From: Gemmatimonadota bacterium
GTDB taxonomy: Bacteria; Latescibacterota; UBA2968; GCA-2709665
Reading direction: 5' to 3'
Assembly: GCA_028874335.1 (NCBI GenBank)
Contig: JAPPJY010000016.1
Span: 186,001-250,000 of the forward strand
Length of the DNA stretch: 64,000 nt
Shown here in pieces: positions 53,962 through 63,396 of this stretch. The position numbers and the translations under genes were made by a program. The notes beneath the pieces are model-generated. The model worked only from the letters and a program-made list of their open reading frames with translations. It was not told the DNA's origin and did not search any database. The first letter of the stretch is position 1; each line of letters begins with the position of its first letter.

Positions 53962-55863
53962 TCAGATCAGGTTTTCGATGATGTAGTCCCTGCGTTCGGG
54001 GGTATTCTTGCCCATATAGAAGCTAAGGGTATTGGCGATTTCGGATATGGAACGGATATTGACTTTGACCAGCCGCATATCGTCGCCGATGAACTGACCG
54101 AATTCATTCGGCGAGATCTCCCCGAGCCCCTTGAAGCGGGTGATCTCCGGGTTCTTGACCTCCGCAACGGCGTTGTCGCGCTCGCGGTTGTTGTAACAGT
54201 AGCGCGTGACCCTGCTGTTCCGGACGCGGAACAGTGGGGTTTCGAGGATATAGAGATGACCGGCCAGCACCAGTTCCTCGAAGTAGTTCAGGAAATACGT
54301 GAGTAGCAGGTACCGGATATGGTAACCATCGTGGTCGGCATCAGTGGCAATGACGATTTTATCGAAACGCAGGTTTTCGATGCTGTCTTCGATACCCAGC
54401 GCCATCATGAGGTTGTACAGTTCCTCGTTCTTGTACACCGCGGCCTTGTTCTTGCCGAATACGTTCAATGGAACGCCCTTCAGGCCGAATATCGCCTGGG
54501 TGAGGACGTCTCGCGCGGCGACCATGGACCCCGCCGCCGAAGGGCCCTCGGTGATGAAGATGGTTGAGTCTTCGCCATGCTTCTTCCGGCCCAGGTGGAA
54601 CTTGCAGTCTTTAAAGTGCGGAATCTTGATTGCGATCTTCCGGGCGGCTTCCTTGGCCTCTTTCTTGACGGCGTTGAGTTCCTTTCTCAACGTTTCGTTC
54701 TGGGCGATTTTCTCGGACAGGCGCCCGGCCGCGGCCTGGTTCTTGTGAAGGAGGTCGACCACGGCGCTCTTGACCTCCGCGACAATCCAACCCCGAATAT
54801 CCGTATTCCCCAGCTTGTTCTTGGTCTGCGACTCGAAAACAGGCGCTTTGAGCTTGACGGCGACGGCGCCGGAGATGCTCTCCCGAACGTCGATGCCGTT
54901 GTAGTTCTTCTTGTAGAATTCATTCACGCCCTTGAGGATACCCTCGCGAAAGGCGCTCTGGTGGGCCCCGCCGTCGCTGGTGTGTTGGCCGTTGACGAAA
55001 GAGAAATACGTCTCCCCAAAACTGGCCGTGTGGCTGAATGCGAACTCCAGGTATTGGGACTTGTGATACAACGGCTCATAGAGGGCGGTCTCGCCGACTT
55101 CACGGGTGAGGAAGTCCAGCAATCCGTTCCTGGATACGAATCGTTCCCTGTTGAAGACCAGCGAAAGTCCACTGTTCAGGCATGCGTAATTCCACAGCCG
55201 CTGCCGGACGTAATCGAAGTTGAACGCGAAGTCATCGCCGAAGATCTGAACATCGGGCAGAAACTCGAAATAGGAGCCGTCGGGTTCCCCGGGCTTCCGT
55301 CCCTTCAGCTTCTCCTTCAACCGGCCGCGCTCGAAGCGGGCTTCGAAGAATTCTCCCTCCCTGTAGGCGACCGCCCTGAAATCGGAAGCGAGGGCATTGA
55401 CGGCCTTGGTGCCCACGCCGTTGAGGCCCACGCTGAACTGGAAGACGTCGTCGTTGTACTTCGCGCCGGTATTGATGATGGAAACGCAGTCGATAACCTT
55501 GCCCAGCGGAATGCCGCGGCCGTAGTCCCGGACACGGACCCGGTTGTCTTCGATGCTGACGTCGATCTTTTTACCAAAACCCATGATGAATTCGTCTACG
55601 GCATTGTCGATGACTTCCTTCAGAAGGACGTAGATGCCATCATCCGGATTGGAACCGTCGCCGAGCCGGCCGATGTACATGCCGGTACGCAGCCGGATGT
55701 GTTCCAGTGAGCTGAGCGTTTTGACCTTGGATTCGTCGTACCCGTGTTCGGGCGATCCGCCATTGTTGTTCCTGCCGGAGGATCGACGGGCGGACGCGGG
55801 TTTTCCGTTGATGGAAAGCGAAAGCTGATCCTGACTCTGAATCGCCTGTTTTGTTTCGGGCAT
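53962..55863 (-). CDS. parE: DNA topoisomerase IV subunit B
   Basis: The 633-residue GHKL ATPase subunit has EVIDNAVDE (Glu/Asn of motif I, about 83-91), DYGRGIPLG (motif II) and GLNGVGTKAVNAL (ATP lid). The TOPRIM domain carries FITEGPSAAGS and ATDADHDGYH. The ~45-residue N-terminal low-complexity extension is common in Bacteroidetes-type ParE. The ATG at 55863 follows AAGGTGG. Confidence 0.93.
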   Translation of the reverse strand: MPETKQAIQSQDQLSLSINGKPASARRSSGRNNNGGSPEHGYDESKVKTLSSLEHIRLRTGMYIGRLGDGSNPDDGIYVLLKEVIDNAVDEFIMGFGKKIDVSIEDNRVRVRDYGRGIPLGKVIDCVSIINTGAKYNDDVFQFSVGLNGVGTKAVNALASDFRAVAYREGEFFEARFERGRLKEKLKGRKPGEPDGSYFEFLPDVQIFGDDFAFNFDYVRQRLWNYACLNSGLSLVFNRERFVSRNGLLDFLTREVGETALYEPLYHKSQYLEFAFSHTASFGETYFSFVNGQHTSDGGAHQSAFREGILKGVNEFYKKNYNGIDVRESISGAVAVKLKAPVFESQTKNKLGNTDIRGWIVAEVKSAVVDLLHKNQAAAGRLSEKIAQNETLRKELNAVKKEAKEAARKIAIKIPHFKDCKFHLGRKKHGEDSTIFITEGPSAAGSMVAARDVLTQAIFGLKGVPLNVFGKNKAAVYKNEELYNLMMALGIEDSIENLRFDKIVIATDADHDGYHIRYLLLTYFLNYFEELVLAGHLYILETPLFRVRNSRVTRYCYNNRERDNAVAEVKNPEITRFKGLGEISPNEFGQFIGDDMRLVKVNIRSISEIANTLSFYMGKNTPERRDYIIENLI

Positions 55864-56101
55864 AACCCACCTTTTCGGGATCGCTGGATGATGCGACCCC
55901 GCGCGGCGAATGTACAACCGGGGAGACCGACGAACCTGACGCGGAATCAGGTCGGAATGAGGCCTAAAAGGAACCTAACTGTGGGGAAATAAAGGGGAAA
56001 GACAGCACCTTAATATAGTGCATCTTTGTTCATCTTTCAAGGTGTTTTTTGCGCGCCGGCACGAGGGACGTCGGGAGGAATACGATTTCGGAATGCGCAT
56101 T

Positions 56102-56554
56102 TCAGGTCCCCTGGATAACGTAACCGAGCACGTCCGCCACCTGTTCGGGCGTCTCCGCCACCGCCAGGGCCGCCGAATCGACTTCCTTGAGCGCGTGGGC
56201 GATGCCTGCGTCGTGTATCACAATCATCGGCTTGCCCAGGGCCGCGGCGAAGCCGGCGTCGAACGCTGCGTTCCACTGCCGGTAATTGCCTCCGAAACGC
56301 ACCACCACCACGTCGGCATCGCCTATGAGCGTCCGGGTCCGGATGGCATTGATCTTCGCTCCCTTGTGGTCCTTCCAGAATGAGGATTCCTCGGGGCCCA
56401 GGATATCCACGCCGCAGTTGTCGCTGGCGGCGTGGTCGGTCACCGGTGCCGTAAAGGAAACCGGAAGTTCCCTTTCCGCCGCCGCGCGTACGATCCGGTC
56501 CCGCCAGTCGCTGTGGATTTCGCCGGCCAGGTACACCTTCCACCGCTTCGACAT
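56102..56554 (-). CDS. YtoQ-like nucleoside 2-deoxyribosyltransferase-fold protein
   Basis: The 150-residue protein reads WKVYLAGEIHSDWRDRI, FTAPVTDHAASDNCG, DADVVVVRFGGNYRQWNAAFDAGFA and KPMIVIHDAGIAHALKEVD, the pattern of the YtoQ family. The role is unknown. The ATG at 56554 follows GAGGAG. A family-2 MITE begins 110 bases upstream, close to where its promoter should be. Confidence 0.85.
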   Translation of the reverse strand: MSKRWKVYLAGEIHSDWRDRIVRAAAERELPVSFTAPVTDHAASDNCGVDILGPEESSFWKDHKGAKINAIRTRTLIGDADVVVVRFGGNYRQWNAAFDAGFAAALGKPMIVIHDAGIAHALKEVDSAALAVAETPEQVADVLGYVIQGT

Positions 56555-56665
56555 TCGTCGGACTCCTCTCCTCGAAGTTGGAAACTTCCCTGGCGTTGTG
56601 TTTCTGAAAGAATCGCATGAATCCCGCCGATATGCGACGGGATCAGGGAAAGCGCTCTTCTGTGC

Positions 56666-56864
56666 GTTAGCCTCAATCCGAAAAAACAGCAACGCGGCGA
56701 CGCGATAAAACCCTCCGAAACGGGGCGTGATCGACGTATAGAATGACGTTGATTCCCTTCACGTCCAGTGACCTGGTTTATCCTGGTAATCCGCCGTCTA
56801 ATCCCCTTTATTTACAAGCACATATTCGAATTAACGCCCCGGAAGGCTTACGAATCAAGGTTAG
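56666..56864. mobile_element. MITE-like element, family 2, copy B
   Basis: The 199-bp copy runs in the same orientation as 33541-33740, with the same ends (GTTAGCCTCAATCCG / CGAATCAAGGTTAG) and flanking TTAG. It lies between the YtoQ-like gene and a beta-helix gene end. Confidence 0.7.
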
Positions 56865-56885
56865 ACGGTGTGCATTCTTCGTCGT

Positions 56886-58013
56886 TCAGTCCTTCACGAC
56901 CCGGGTATGCGTGTACTGGTTTGAATAGTTTCTCATATTTCCCGTGGCGTAGACCTGCTTGATCGCCGTAGCCGGCAGCCAGTGGATAAACCAGTTGTTG
57001 TAGACATCGCAGATATCCCGCGGTATTCCCCGGATGACCACCGCTTCCACGTCGACGGCTAGAAACGTGTTGTGGTGGATGAGAATGAGGTTTCCGGCAA
57101 TGTCCGTTCCGTCTTCGCGGTCTCTGCCGCCGTGCATATCGAAGCTGTGGCTGTTGGCATTCTCCAGAACCATGTTGTATCTGGCCTCGTAGCTGGTATT
57201 CGGCCTGCCCGTACCCGCGATGTGGTGCCGGCACCAGTCGAACAGGTTGGCTTCGATGAGCGCTTCGGAATTGTCCATCACCACGCCGTAACCCAGACCG
57301 TGGCGCTGATTGTGGTGGATATAGTTGTGATGGATGTGGTTGTCCGTGGAATTCCTCCGGAGGAAAATCGCGCCGTGGCTCCAGCCCCAGAGTTCGCAGT
57401 TGTCCACCTTCAGCCTCGGTTGGAAGGTCTCGATGGCCCTGGAGTTGGGTATGCTGTAGAAACGCCCTTCCGACAGGAGCTGGGTCATCTGTTCGGTGCG
57501 CCTCATCGAGTCCGGTCCCTCCAGCCTGAGGCCGGTCAGGCGAACGTCGGGACCGATGGCGACAAACAACGGGGCCGTATCCAGCTGTTCCGAAAAAATA
57601 AGGCCGCCGTCGGAATCGGGCTTGCCCCGGCCGCTGGCCAGCGTGACGCCCGCCCGGATCTCGATGTCCGTATCGCCGGTCAGGTCCACCCTCGCGGTAT
57701 CCGCCACGTAGACCACCTGCCCGCCCGTCGCCTGCTTGAGCGCATCCAGCAACTCCGACCGGCTGGTGACGAAGTAGTCGTACTCCTCAACCAGTTGATC
57801 GTATCCCTCGCCGCCGCCGATGGGATTGCCGGTGGGGTTCGAGTCGGCCCCGAACTTGTCGTCCGATAGCAGGGCGCGGTTGCTCAGGTCCCGTCCGCCC
57901 GTCGGCTCAGTGGGCTCCGGTTCGGGCGCAGGGGGCGTTTCCTCGCCGCCGCAGGAAGGGACGAGAAACAGCAATGCGAGAATGGCAAGCAGCTTGTAAA
58001 CGGATGTTGACAA
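56886..58013 (-). CDS. Parallel beta-helix lipoprotein, tandem copy 1
   Basis: The 375-residue lipoprotein has the signal KLLAILALLFLVPSC with a lipobox, then a Glu/Pro-rich linker and pectate-lyase-like coils: GNPIGGGEGYDQLVEEYD, GVTLASGRGKPD, VDNCELWGWSHGAIFL, HIHHNYIHHNQRHGLGYGV and FDMHGGRDREDGTDIAG. It is surface- or periplasm-anchored and probably binds or cleaves polysaccharide. It is a near-duplicate of the next gene. Confidence 0.87.
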   Translation of the reverse strand: MSTSVYKLLAILALLFLVPSCGGEETPPAPEPEPTEPTGGRDLSNRALLSDDKFGADSNPTGNPIGGGEGYDQLVEEYDYFVTSRSELLDALKQATGGQVVYVADTARVDLTGDTDIEIRAGVTLASGRGKPDSDGGLIFSEQLDTAPLFVAIGPDVRLTGLRLEGPDSMRRTEQMTQLLSEGRFYSIPNSRAIETFQPRLKVDNCELWGWSHGAIFLRRNSTDNHIHHNYIHHNQRHGLGYGVVMDNSEALIEANLFDWCRHHIAGTGRPNTSYEARYNMVLENANSHSFDMHGGRDREDGTDIAGNLILIHHNTFLAVDVEAVVIRGIPRDICDVYNNWFIHWLPATAIKQVYATGNMRNYSNQYTHTRVVKD

Positions 58014-58092
58014 TGTCGGACCTCATCCCGTGGCGAAAATCGCCACGCTCAACATCGCGTATCTCATCAACAGATCGTCCTTCGCACTTCTC

Positions 58093-59226
58093 TCAGTCCT
58101 TGACGACCCGATCGTTGGTGTACTGGTTTGAGTAGTGGCGGACGTTGCCCTTGGCGTTGGTCTGTTTGACGGCGACGCTTGGGACAAAGTGGATGAACCA
58201 GTTGTTGTAGATGTCGCAGTATTCTTCGGGTACGCCCCGGATGACGACAGCCGCCACGTCGATGGCCAGAAACGTGTTGTGATGTATGGTGATAACGGTG
58301 CCGGCGATGTCCGTACCGTCGCCCCGGTCCCTGCCGCCGTGCATATCGAAGCTGTGGCTGTTGGCGTTTTCCAGGACCAGGTTGTAGCGGGCCTCGTAGC
58401 TCGTGCCCGGCCTGCCCGTGCCTGCGATGTGGTGCCGGCACCAGTCGAACAGGTTGGCCTCGATCAGCGCTTCCGACTGATCCATCACCACGCCGTACCC
58501 CAGACCGTGGCGCTGGTTGTGGTGGAAATAGTTGTGGTGAATGTGGTTGTCCGTGGAATTGGCCCTCAGGAAAATCGCGCCGTGACTCCAGCCGAAGAGC
58601 TCGCAGTTGTCCACTTCCAGCCGGGATTCGAAGGTCTCGATGCCCCGAGAGTTGGGGATACTGTAGTACCGTCCTTCTGCACTGAGCTGCCTCATTTGTT
58701 CCGTGCGCCTCATCGTGTCCGGGCCCTCCAGCCGGAGTCCGGTAACACGCACGCCGGGGCCGGCGGCGACAAAGAGCGGAATCGTCTCCAGTTCCTTTGA
58801 GTAAACCAGCCCGCCCTCGGTATCGGGCTTCCCCCGCCCGCTGGCCAGCGTGACCCCGCCGGCGATCTCGATTTTCTGGTCGCCCGTAAGGTCCACCCTG
58901 GCGGTGTCCGCCAGATAGACCACCTGGCCTTGGGTCGCCTGCTCGAGCGCGTCGAGCAGTTCCGCCCGGTTGGTGACGAGGTAGTCGTATTCCTCGACCA
59001 GTTGGTCGTAACCTTCACCCCCGCCGATGGGATTGCCCGTGGGGTTCGAGTCGGCGCTGAACGTGCTGTCTGATAACAAGGGTCTGGGCTGCCGGGGGGT
59101 GTTGTCCGTGGTCTCGGCAGGCGCGGGCTCCGTCGCCGGGGCGGCGGGTTTTTCCTCCCCGCCGCAGGCCGCAAGGAGAATCATTACGCCGAGACAGGTG
59201 AGCAGCTTGCACAACTTTGTTGGCAT
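58093..59226 (-). CDS. Parallel beta-helix lipoprotein, tandem copy 2
   Basis: The 377-residue lipoprotein has a signal ending LLTCLGVMILLAAC, an Ala/Pro/Glu linker and the same beta-helix motifs as 56886-58013 (GNPIGGGEGYDQLV, GWSHGAIFLRANSTDN, RHHIAGTGRPGTSYEARYN). I use the ATG at 59226 because it starts the signal peptide directly; the open frame extends 55 codons upstream through AGACG repeat sequence. It is upstream of copy 1 with about 80 bases between them. Confidence 0.87.
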   Translation of the reverse strand: MPTKLCKLLTCLGVMILLAACGGEEKPAAPATEPAPAETTDNTPRQPRPLLSDSTFSADSNPTGNPIGGGEGYDQLVEEYDYLVTNRAELLDALEQATQGQVVYLADTARVDLTGDQKIEIAGGVTLASGRGKPDTEGGLVYSKELETIPLFVAAGPGVRVTGLRLEGPDTMRRTEQMRQLSAEGRYYSIPNSRGIETFESRLEVDNCELFGWSHGAIFLRANSTDNHIHHNYFHHNQRHGLGYGVVMDQSEALIEANLFDWCRHHIAGTGRPGTSYEARYNLVLENANSHSFDMHGGRDRGDGTDIAGTVITIHHNTFLAIDVAAVVIRGVPEEYCDIYNNWFIHFVPSVAVKQTNAKGNVRHYSNQYTNDRVVKD

Positions 59227-59251
59227 AGACACCTCGCGTACACACCACCCG

Positions 59252-59396
59252 GTAAGTGGGAAGACGGGAGACGTTAGACGGTAGAAGAAATCCTTGCCCC
59301 TTATGTTATTCTTCCTTGCCTCCCGCACGAGAAGAAGGCTAACAAGGCAGACAATCTCTCCCCTCTCCCGTCTTGCGTCTAACGGATTCAAGTCTC
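59252..59396. repeat. AGACG/CGTCT-rich dispersed repeat, copy 3
   Basis: GACGGGAGACGTTAGACGG, TGCCTCCCGCACGAGAAG and CTCTCCCGTCTTGCGTCTA lie in the order seen in copies 1 and 2. Confidence 0.65.
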
Positions 59397-59451
59397 CATT
59401 CTCGATAACCGGCCCCGCAACGCGCGATTGGAGTCCCGATCGGAATGCTGT

Positions 59452-60822
59452 TTAATACAGATCTTCCCTCGTCGTAATCGGACACCACCTGGCCGTGTTG
59501 AGATGGTCCAGGAGGATGTTGAGCGCATCGGGCGTGCCGATATACTGGAGCGCAACAGCGGCGTGCCCGGAGGCGTAGCGGTTCTCGTCTTCCAGGGCGT
59601 CACGCAGGGCAGGGATGGCGGATTCGCCGTCCGTTCCGAATCGCGCCAGGGCATACGCCGCGGTGTAGCGGACCTGGCCGTCGTCGTCTTTCAGCGCGTT
59701 CGCCAATGCGGGCACGGACACGTCCGGATTGCCTGCGATGGTACCCAGGGCCTCGGCCGCGTGGTGACGGACCCATTCCGACCGATCGTTCAGCGTATGT
59801 GTGATCGCGGATACCGCCTCGACTGCCGCCGGGCCCGCGTCGCCCAGCGCGAAAGCGGCATGGCCGCGCACTTTCTCATCATCATGACCCAGCGCAACCG
59901 TGAGTTCGGGTACGGCGGGTTCTCCGATTGCGCCAAGCGCGTAGGCGGCGTTGAGTTTTACGCCGTCGTCCTCGGACTGAAGGGCGCGGCAGAGCGGACC
60001 GACAGCCGGGTCTCCGGTTGCGGCCAGTTCGTAGGACGCGTTGAGCCGGGCATGTTCGTCGCCGTCGTGGAGCGTACGGGAGAGCGCGTCCACGTTGCCG
60101 GCGTGTCCGTTGGCGTTCGACCCGCGCGACCACTCCCAGATGCTGTTCCAGACAAACGGGTGCCTGTCGCCCACGTCCGTGTTGCTCCAGGCCTCGTCGG
60201 TGTGGTTCCACTCCGGCTGCGTGGGCTCGGACATGCGGGTAAACTGGAATTTCATCATATACCGTCTCATGTCCACCTGGTTGGGCATGGCCCGATGCCA
60301 GATGTCGAAGTGGACGATTGCGATCGTGCCCGCTTCCCCGCACACGGAAACACCGGCATCGTCCGGATCCTCGAGGCGGTCCATGTAGCAATGCGTGTGG
60401 GGAATGACCCCCGTCGGCCCGTTGATCAATTCCACGTCCTGGGGATAATAGAAGGCCATCGCCCACCGGTTGCGATGGAAACGCAGCTTGTAGTAACCCC
60501 AGTAACTGTCCTTGTGCCATCCCCCGCCCGGGCCGTTGGGCTTGTTGAAATGACAATGGCGGTGGATGTGCATCGCGTGGTCGTGCCCGAGGATGGACGA
60601 AAAGGCGCCGTGGATTTCGGGCTGGTCGAAAACGGTCTGGATTTCCGGAATGCGCGGAAGGACGTTATTGCCCGGATTGCCTTCCTTCAGGAAGACTTCG
60701 TCCGTCTTCCTGTAGATTTCTTCGTGGAACTCGGGCGGAAGGTTCACCTTGATCGTTATAAACCCGTTGGCGATGAATTCCTGCATCTTCCTGTCGTCGA
60801 GGAGGTACTTGGGGTCCGGCAT
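59452..60822 (-). CDS. Phytanoyl-CoA dioxygenase fused to HEAT repeats
   Basis: In this 456-residue protein, residues 1-245 form a PhyH oxygenase: GGGWHKDSYWGYY has the iron HxD, VHFDIWHRAMPNQ the distal His and RRYMMKFQFTR the Arg. From about 255 to 435 follow five to six HEAT/PBS-lyase-like repeats with the pattern VKLNAAYALGAIGEPAVPEL and VRYTAAYALARFGTDG. The repeats suggest a protein-binding scaffold. The fusion is unusual for bacterial PhyH. Confidence 0.86.
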   Translation of the reverse strand: MPDPKYLLDDRKMQEFIANGFITIKVNLPPEFHEEIYRKTDEVFLKEGNPGNNVLPRIPEIQTVFDQPEIHGAFSSILGHDHAMHIHRHCHFNKPNGPGGGWHKDSYWGYYKLRFHRNRWAMAFYYPQDVELINGPTGVIPHTHCYMDRLEDPDDAGVSVCGEAGTIAIVHFDIWHRAMPNQVDMRRYMMKFQFTRMSEPTQPEWNHTDEAWSNTDVGDRHPFVWNSIWEWSRGSNANGHAGNVDALSRTLHDGDEHARLNASYELAATGDPAVGPLCRALQSEDDGVKLNAAYALGAIGEPAVPELTVALGHDDEKVRGHAAFALGDAGPAAVEAVSAITHTLNDRSEWVRHHAAEALGTIAGNPDVSVPALANALKDDDGQVRYTAAYALARFGTDGESAIPALRDALEDENRYASGHAAVALQYIGTPDALNILLDHLNTARWCPITTREDLY

Positions 60823-61059
60823 GGCTCAAATCTCCGTAAGGATGGTGGGCATGGACAGGCGTGTTCGCTTTCTTGCGCCTCAACAACGAAAAATTACGGA
60901 CATGGTATATAGGCGTCAAGGGATTATTCTTCGGCAGGCGGCGGGCGGCGGTATTTCACATTTAAATTACTGATATTGAAATATATACAGTCGATTAGTC
61001 TGACAGAATAACCTCATTAAACCACTCTTAATAAGCCCGAATCTATCGGATCGCCCAAG

Positions 61060-61130
61060 TTGTCTGTGGATAGATTCTCGATTGCCGGACAAGAAACTCC
61101 GGACCATGGTCGGATCGGATGTGCTCCGGA
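61060..61130 (-). pseudogene. IS3/IS481-type transposase remnant
   Basis: On the minus strand the frame reads EHIRSDHGPEFLVRQ, the rve (DDE) motif of IS3-family OrfB, before stops intervene. Nothing else of the transposase or IS ends could be recognised in 60823-61176. Confidence 0.45.
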
Positions 61131-61176
61131 TTCCCTCTTCTTCGTTATTCCCCTCTCCACGGGTGGTACCTCCAGC

Positions 61177-61599
61177 CTACCGCCGCATGTCTGATTCGTG
61201 TTCGAAGGGATTCAAAAGATCGACTCCAAGTTGCTCAAAATCCCGCACGTTCCGGGTCACGATCGTCAGCCGGTGCTCGACGGCGGTTGCCGCGATCATG
61301 GCGTCCTCCATCAACGTGTCTGAACGGCGATGCTTGAGCCGCGCCCACTCCCGGAACGTGGTCGCGTTCACGGGGAGGACATTGTAGGAAACCAGCACCG
61401 CGCTGAGCCACGCTTCCAGCTCCTCCGCCTTGGCAACATCCTGCTCGCGGGTGAGTTCGATACCCGCCTGGATCTCTCCGACCGTCACCGCTGAAAGAAA
61501 CAGATCCTCGGCTGCCACCTGTTCAATCCACCGGACGACGCCTGGATGCGGATGAACACGGCGCAGTTCCGATACGACATTGGTGTCGAGCAGATACAC
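61177..61599 (-). CDS. vapC: VapC-type PIN-domain toxin
   Basis: The 140-residue PIN ribonuclease has YLLDTNVVSELRR (D5), VTVGEIQAGIE (E42), SDTLMEDAMIAATA (D99) and LTIVTRNVRDFEQLGV, the full acidic set. It begins four bases after the antitoxin gene. Confidence 0.93.
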   Translation of the reverse strand: MYLLDTNVVSELRRVHPHPGVVRWIEQVAAEDLFLSAVTVGEIQAGIELTREQDVAKAEELEAWLSAVLVSYNVLPVNATTFREWARLKHRRSDTLMEDAMIAATAVEHRLTIVTRNVRDFEQLGVDLLNPFEHESDMRR

Positions 61600-61603
61600 G
61601 GGA

Positions 61604-61864
61604 TTACTCGAAGCTCGGGGACACGCGGTGACGATGCTGCGGCCGTGGCGGCGTCAGTGCGTCCGTGCGCGCTCCCGGGGCAAGCAGCAACTGCTTGAGA
61701 TCCGGCCGGGCTCGCATCTCCAATCTCCGCCACTCGTCGATGGGGACCAGCACGGCCGTCTCCACGCCGCGTTTGGTCACGATCTGTGGGCCTTCGGCCA
61801 AGCTCGTCTCCAACAACTCGCTGAAGCGGGCTTTGGCATCCTGCACAGGCCATATCTTGCTCAT
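61604..61864 (-). CDS. Phd/YefM-type antitoxin (VapB role)
   Basis: In this 86-residue protein IWPVQDAKARFSELLETSL and PQIVTKRGVETAVLVPIDEW are the Phd/YefM DNA-binding fold; the C-terminal tail would bind VapC. GGAGG precedes the ATG. Confidence 0.9.
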   Translation of the reverse strand: MSKIWPVQDAKARFSELLETSLAEGPQIVTKRGVETAVLVPIDEWRRLEMRARPDLKQLLLAPGARTDALTPPRPQHRHRVSPSFE

Positions 61865-61888
61865 GGAGCGTTACCTCCGCCAAAAGAA

Positions 61889-61910
61889 TGACTAGATATA
61901 AAACTAGTCA
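61889..61910 (-). promoter_or_regulatory. Operator dyad of the VapBC operon
   Basis: TGACTAG and CTAGTCA form a perfect 7-bp inverted repeat separated by ATATAAAA, 25 bases upstream of the antitoxin ATG. It is the likely autoregulation site. Confidence 0.65.
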
Positions 61911-62332
61911 AATGTCCTCGAAAAAGCAACAAGCAACGACAGGCTAACGGCATCACATAAGCCCTTTCTCCGGCGCACCCTGCACGCGGCACCCACTGTT
62001 TCTGCGTGCCTCTCGACTTCCGCCACTGACCTCATTCCGGCCTAAAATCCCCATCGGAATCCCAATGAACGTCATTTCGGCGCCAGCGGGCTGTGTCGTG
62101 GGATGGAGATTGGTCAGCACTGCGTTTCGTTTCCGCGCAATAACTGTTGCTTTTTCAAGCGATCTGGCGAATTTATACTGAACCTCCCGGACAATAACCG
62201 TGTCTTGCAGGGTGTGAGTCCGGGTACAAAACGCTTCTTCTACCGATTCCGGGTAAAAAAGTGCTATCCGCAGAACTTCAAAATCAACTCACGATACCGA
62301 TTCCTCAGCGCGCCAATACGCCGGAGTCCCGC
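61911..62332. other. Intergenic between vapBC and the sigma-factor gene
   Basis: About 420 bases with no coding frame of note. The sigma-factor promoter should be in the right half, but no boxes are convincing. Confidence 0.4.
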
Positions 62333-62893
62333 ATGCCCCAGGAACGGTTCCTGATCCAGCAGTGTCTCTCGGGAAACCAGGACGCGTTCCGGAGGTTGAT
62401 CGAACCCCACCAGGACTTCGTTTTCCGCGTCGCAATTTCGGTTCTGGGAAGCCGGGAGGAGGCGGAAGAGGCGGCTCAGGATGCATTTGTCCGCGCTTAC
62501 CGCGGGCTGGGTTCGTTTTCGGGGAAGGTTCCGTTTCAGGCGTGGATGTACCGTATTGCGGTTCGGACCGCCCTGAACGTGCGCAGGCGACGGCGACGAC
62601 GTTTGTTTGAGCGCCTGACGCCGCCCGCCTGGTTCGGAGGACTGGCTTCGTCGGAGACGGAAGCACCGGACACTCAGTTTGCAAAACGGGACGCACGAAT
62701 TCGCCTGAGGGCGATAATCGACCGGCTGCCGGGAAAGCTCCACGAGGTTGTGGTGTTGTCCTATCTGCAGGAACTTGCCGGCAGCGAAATCGCTATAATC
62801 CTGAACATCCCTGAAGGCACGGTCAAATCCCGGTTGCACCGGGCGCGGGAAAAACTGCAGAAAGAGATCGAGAGACAGGGTCTGCTGGATTGA
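62333..62893 (+). CDS. ECF sigma factor
   Basis: In this 186-residue factor, region 2 is QDAFRRLIEPHQDFVFRVA ... EAEEAAQDAFVRAYRGL and region 4 is LPGKLHEVVVLSYLQEL ... IPEGTVKSRLHRAREKL. The ATG at 62333 follows GGAG. It is followed by a zinc-finger anti-sigma gene 25 bases downstream, the classic sigma/anti-sigma operon. Confidence 0.93.
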   Translation: MPQERFLIQQCLSGNQDAFRRLIEPHQDFVFRVAISVLGSREEAEEAAQDAFVRAYRGLGSFSGKVPFQAWMYRIAVRTALNVRRRRRRRLFERLTPPAWFGGLASSETEAPDTQFAKRDARIRLRAIIDRLPGKLHEVVVLSYLQELAGSEIAIILNIPEGTVKSRLHRAREKLQKEIERQGLLD

Positions 62894-62917
62894 CCGCAAC
62901 GATAGAGGGCTGAAAAC

Positions 62918-63391
62918 ATGCCGAATCTGAAATGTCGTGAAACGAAGAGGTTGATGCATGGCTATCTGGACGGCGATTTATCGCCGACGGAAGAAGAGGC
63001 TATGCGTACACACGTTGCGCGGTGCGGGGACTGCGCGCCTGCGTTCGAGCGGCTGCAGCGAAGCGAGAACGCGGTACGGGGCCATTTTGCGGCGACCGTC
63101 GCGAATGAGACGGCGCCAGCCGGGCTTTGGGATGGTTTGTCGGAACGGTTGCGTACCAGGCCGGGGCGGGTTCCATGGCGCCTCCAGGACCTCATCGAGA
63201 GGATACCCCGTGGGGTGCTTGCGCCGGTTGCGGTGGCCGCGGTGCTGATGCTTGCGGTCTGGGGAATGGAGGTGTATGAAACCAACCCACCGGCGGGAAA
63301 CGGAAGAACGGCGCCGGTGCGGAAGGAACTTGCACAGATCAAGGCGTCAATCCTGGACATGGAAGCCGAACTGGAGCAACAGTGGAGATAG
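62918..63391 (+). CDS. Membrane-bound zinc-finger anti-sigma factor
   Basis: The 157-residue protein has an N-terminal ZAS zinc motif (HVARCGDC; the ETKRLMHGYLDGDLS helix precedes it). A transmembrane segment at about 98-112 (GVLAPVAVAAVLMLAVWG) is followed by a short coiled periplasmic tail. It should hold the upstream sigma factor inactive at the membrane. It is translationally close to both neighbours. Confidence 0.9.
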   Translation: MPNLKCRETKRLMHGYLDGDLSPTEEEAMRTHVARCGDCAPAFERLQRSENAVRGHFAATVANETAPAGLWDGLSERLRTRPGRVPWRLQDLIERIPRGVLAPVAVAAVLMLAVWGMEVYETNPPAGNGRTAPVRKELAQIKASILDMEAELEQQWR

Positions 63392-63396
63392 CGGCT

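Noticed and set aside
59428..60912. 494-codon plus-strand open frame
   Set aside because: It is the exact antisense of the PhyH-HEAT gene, with shadow composition.
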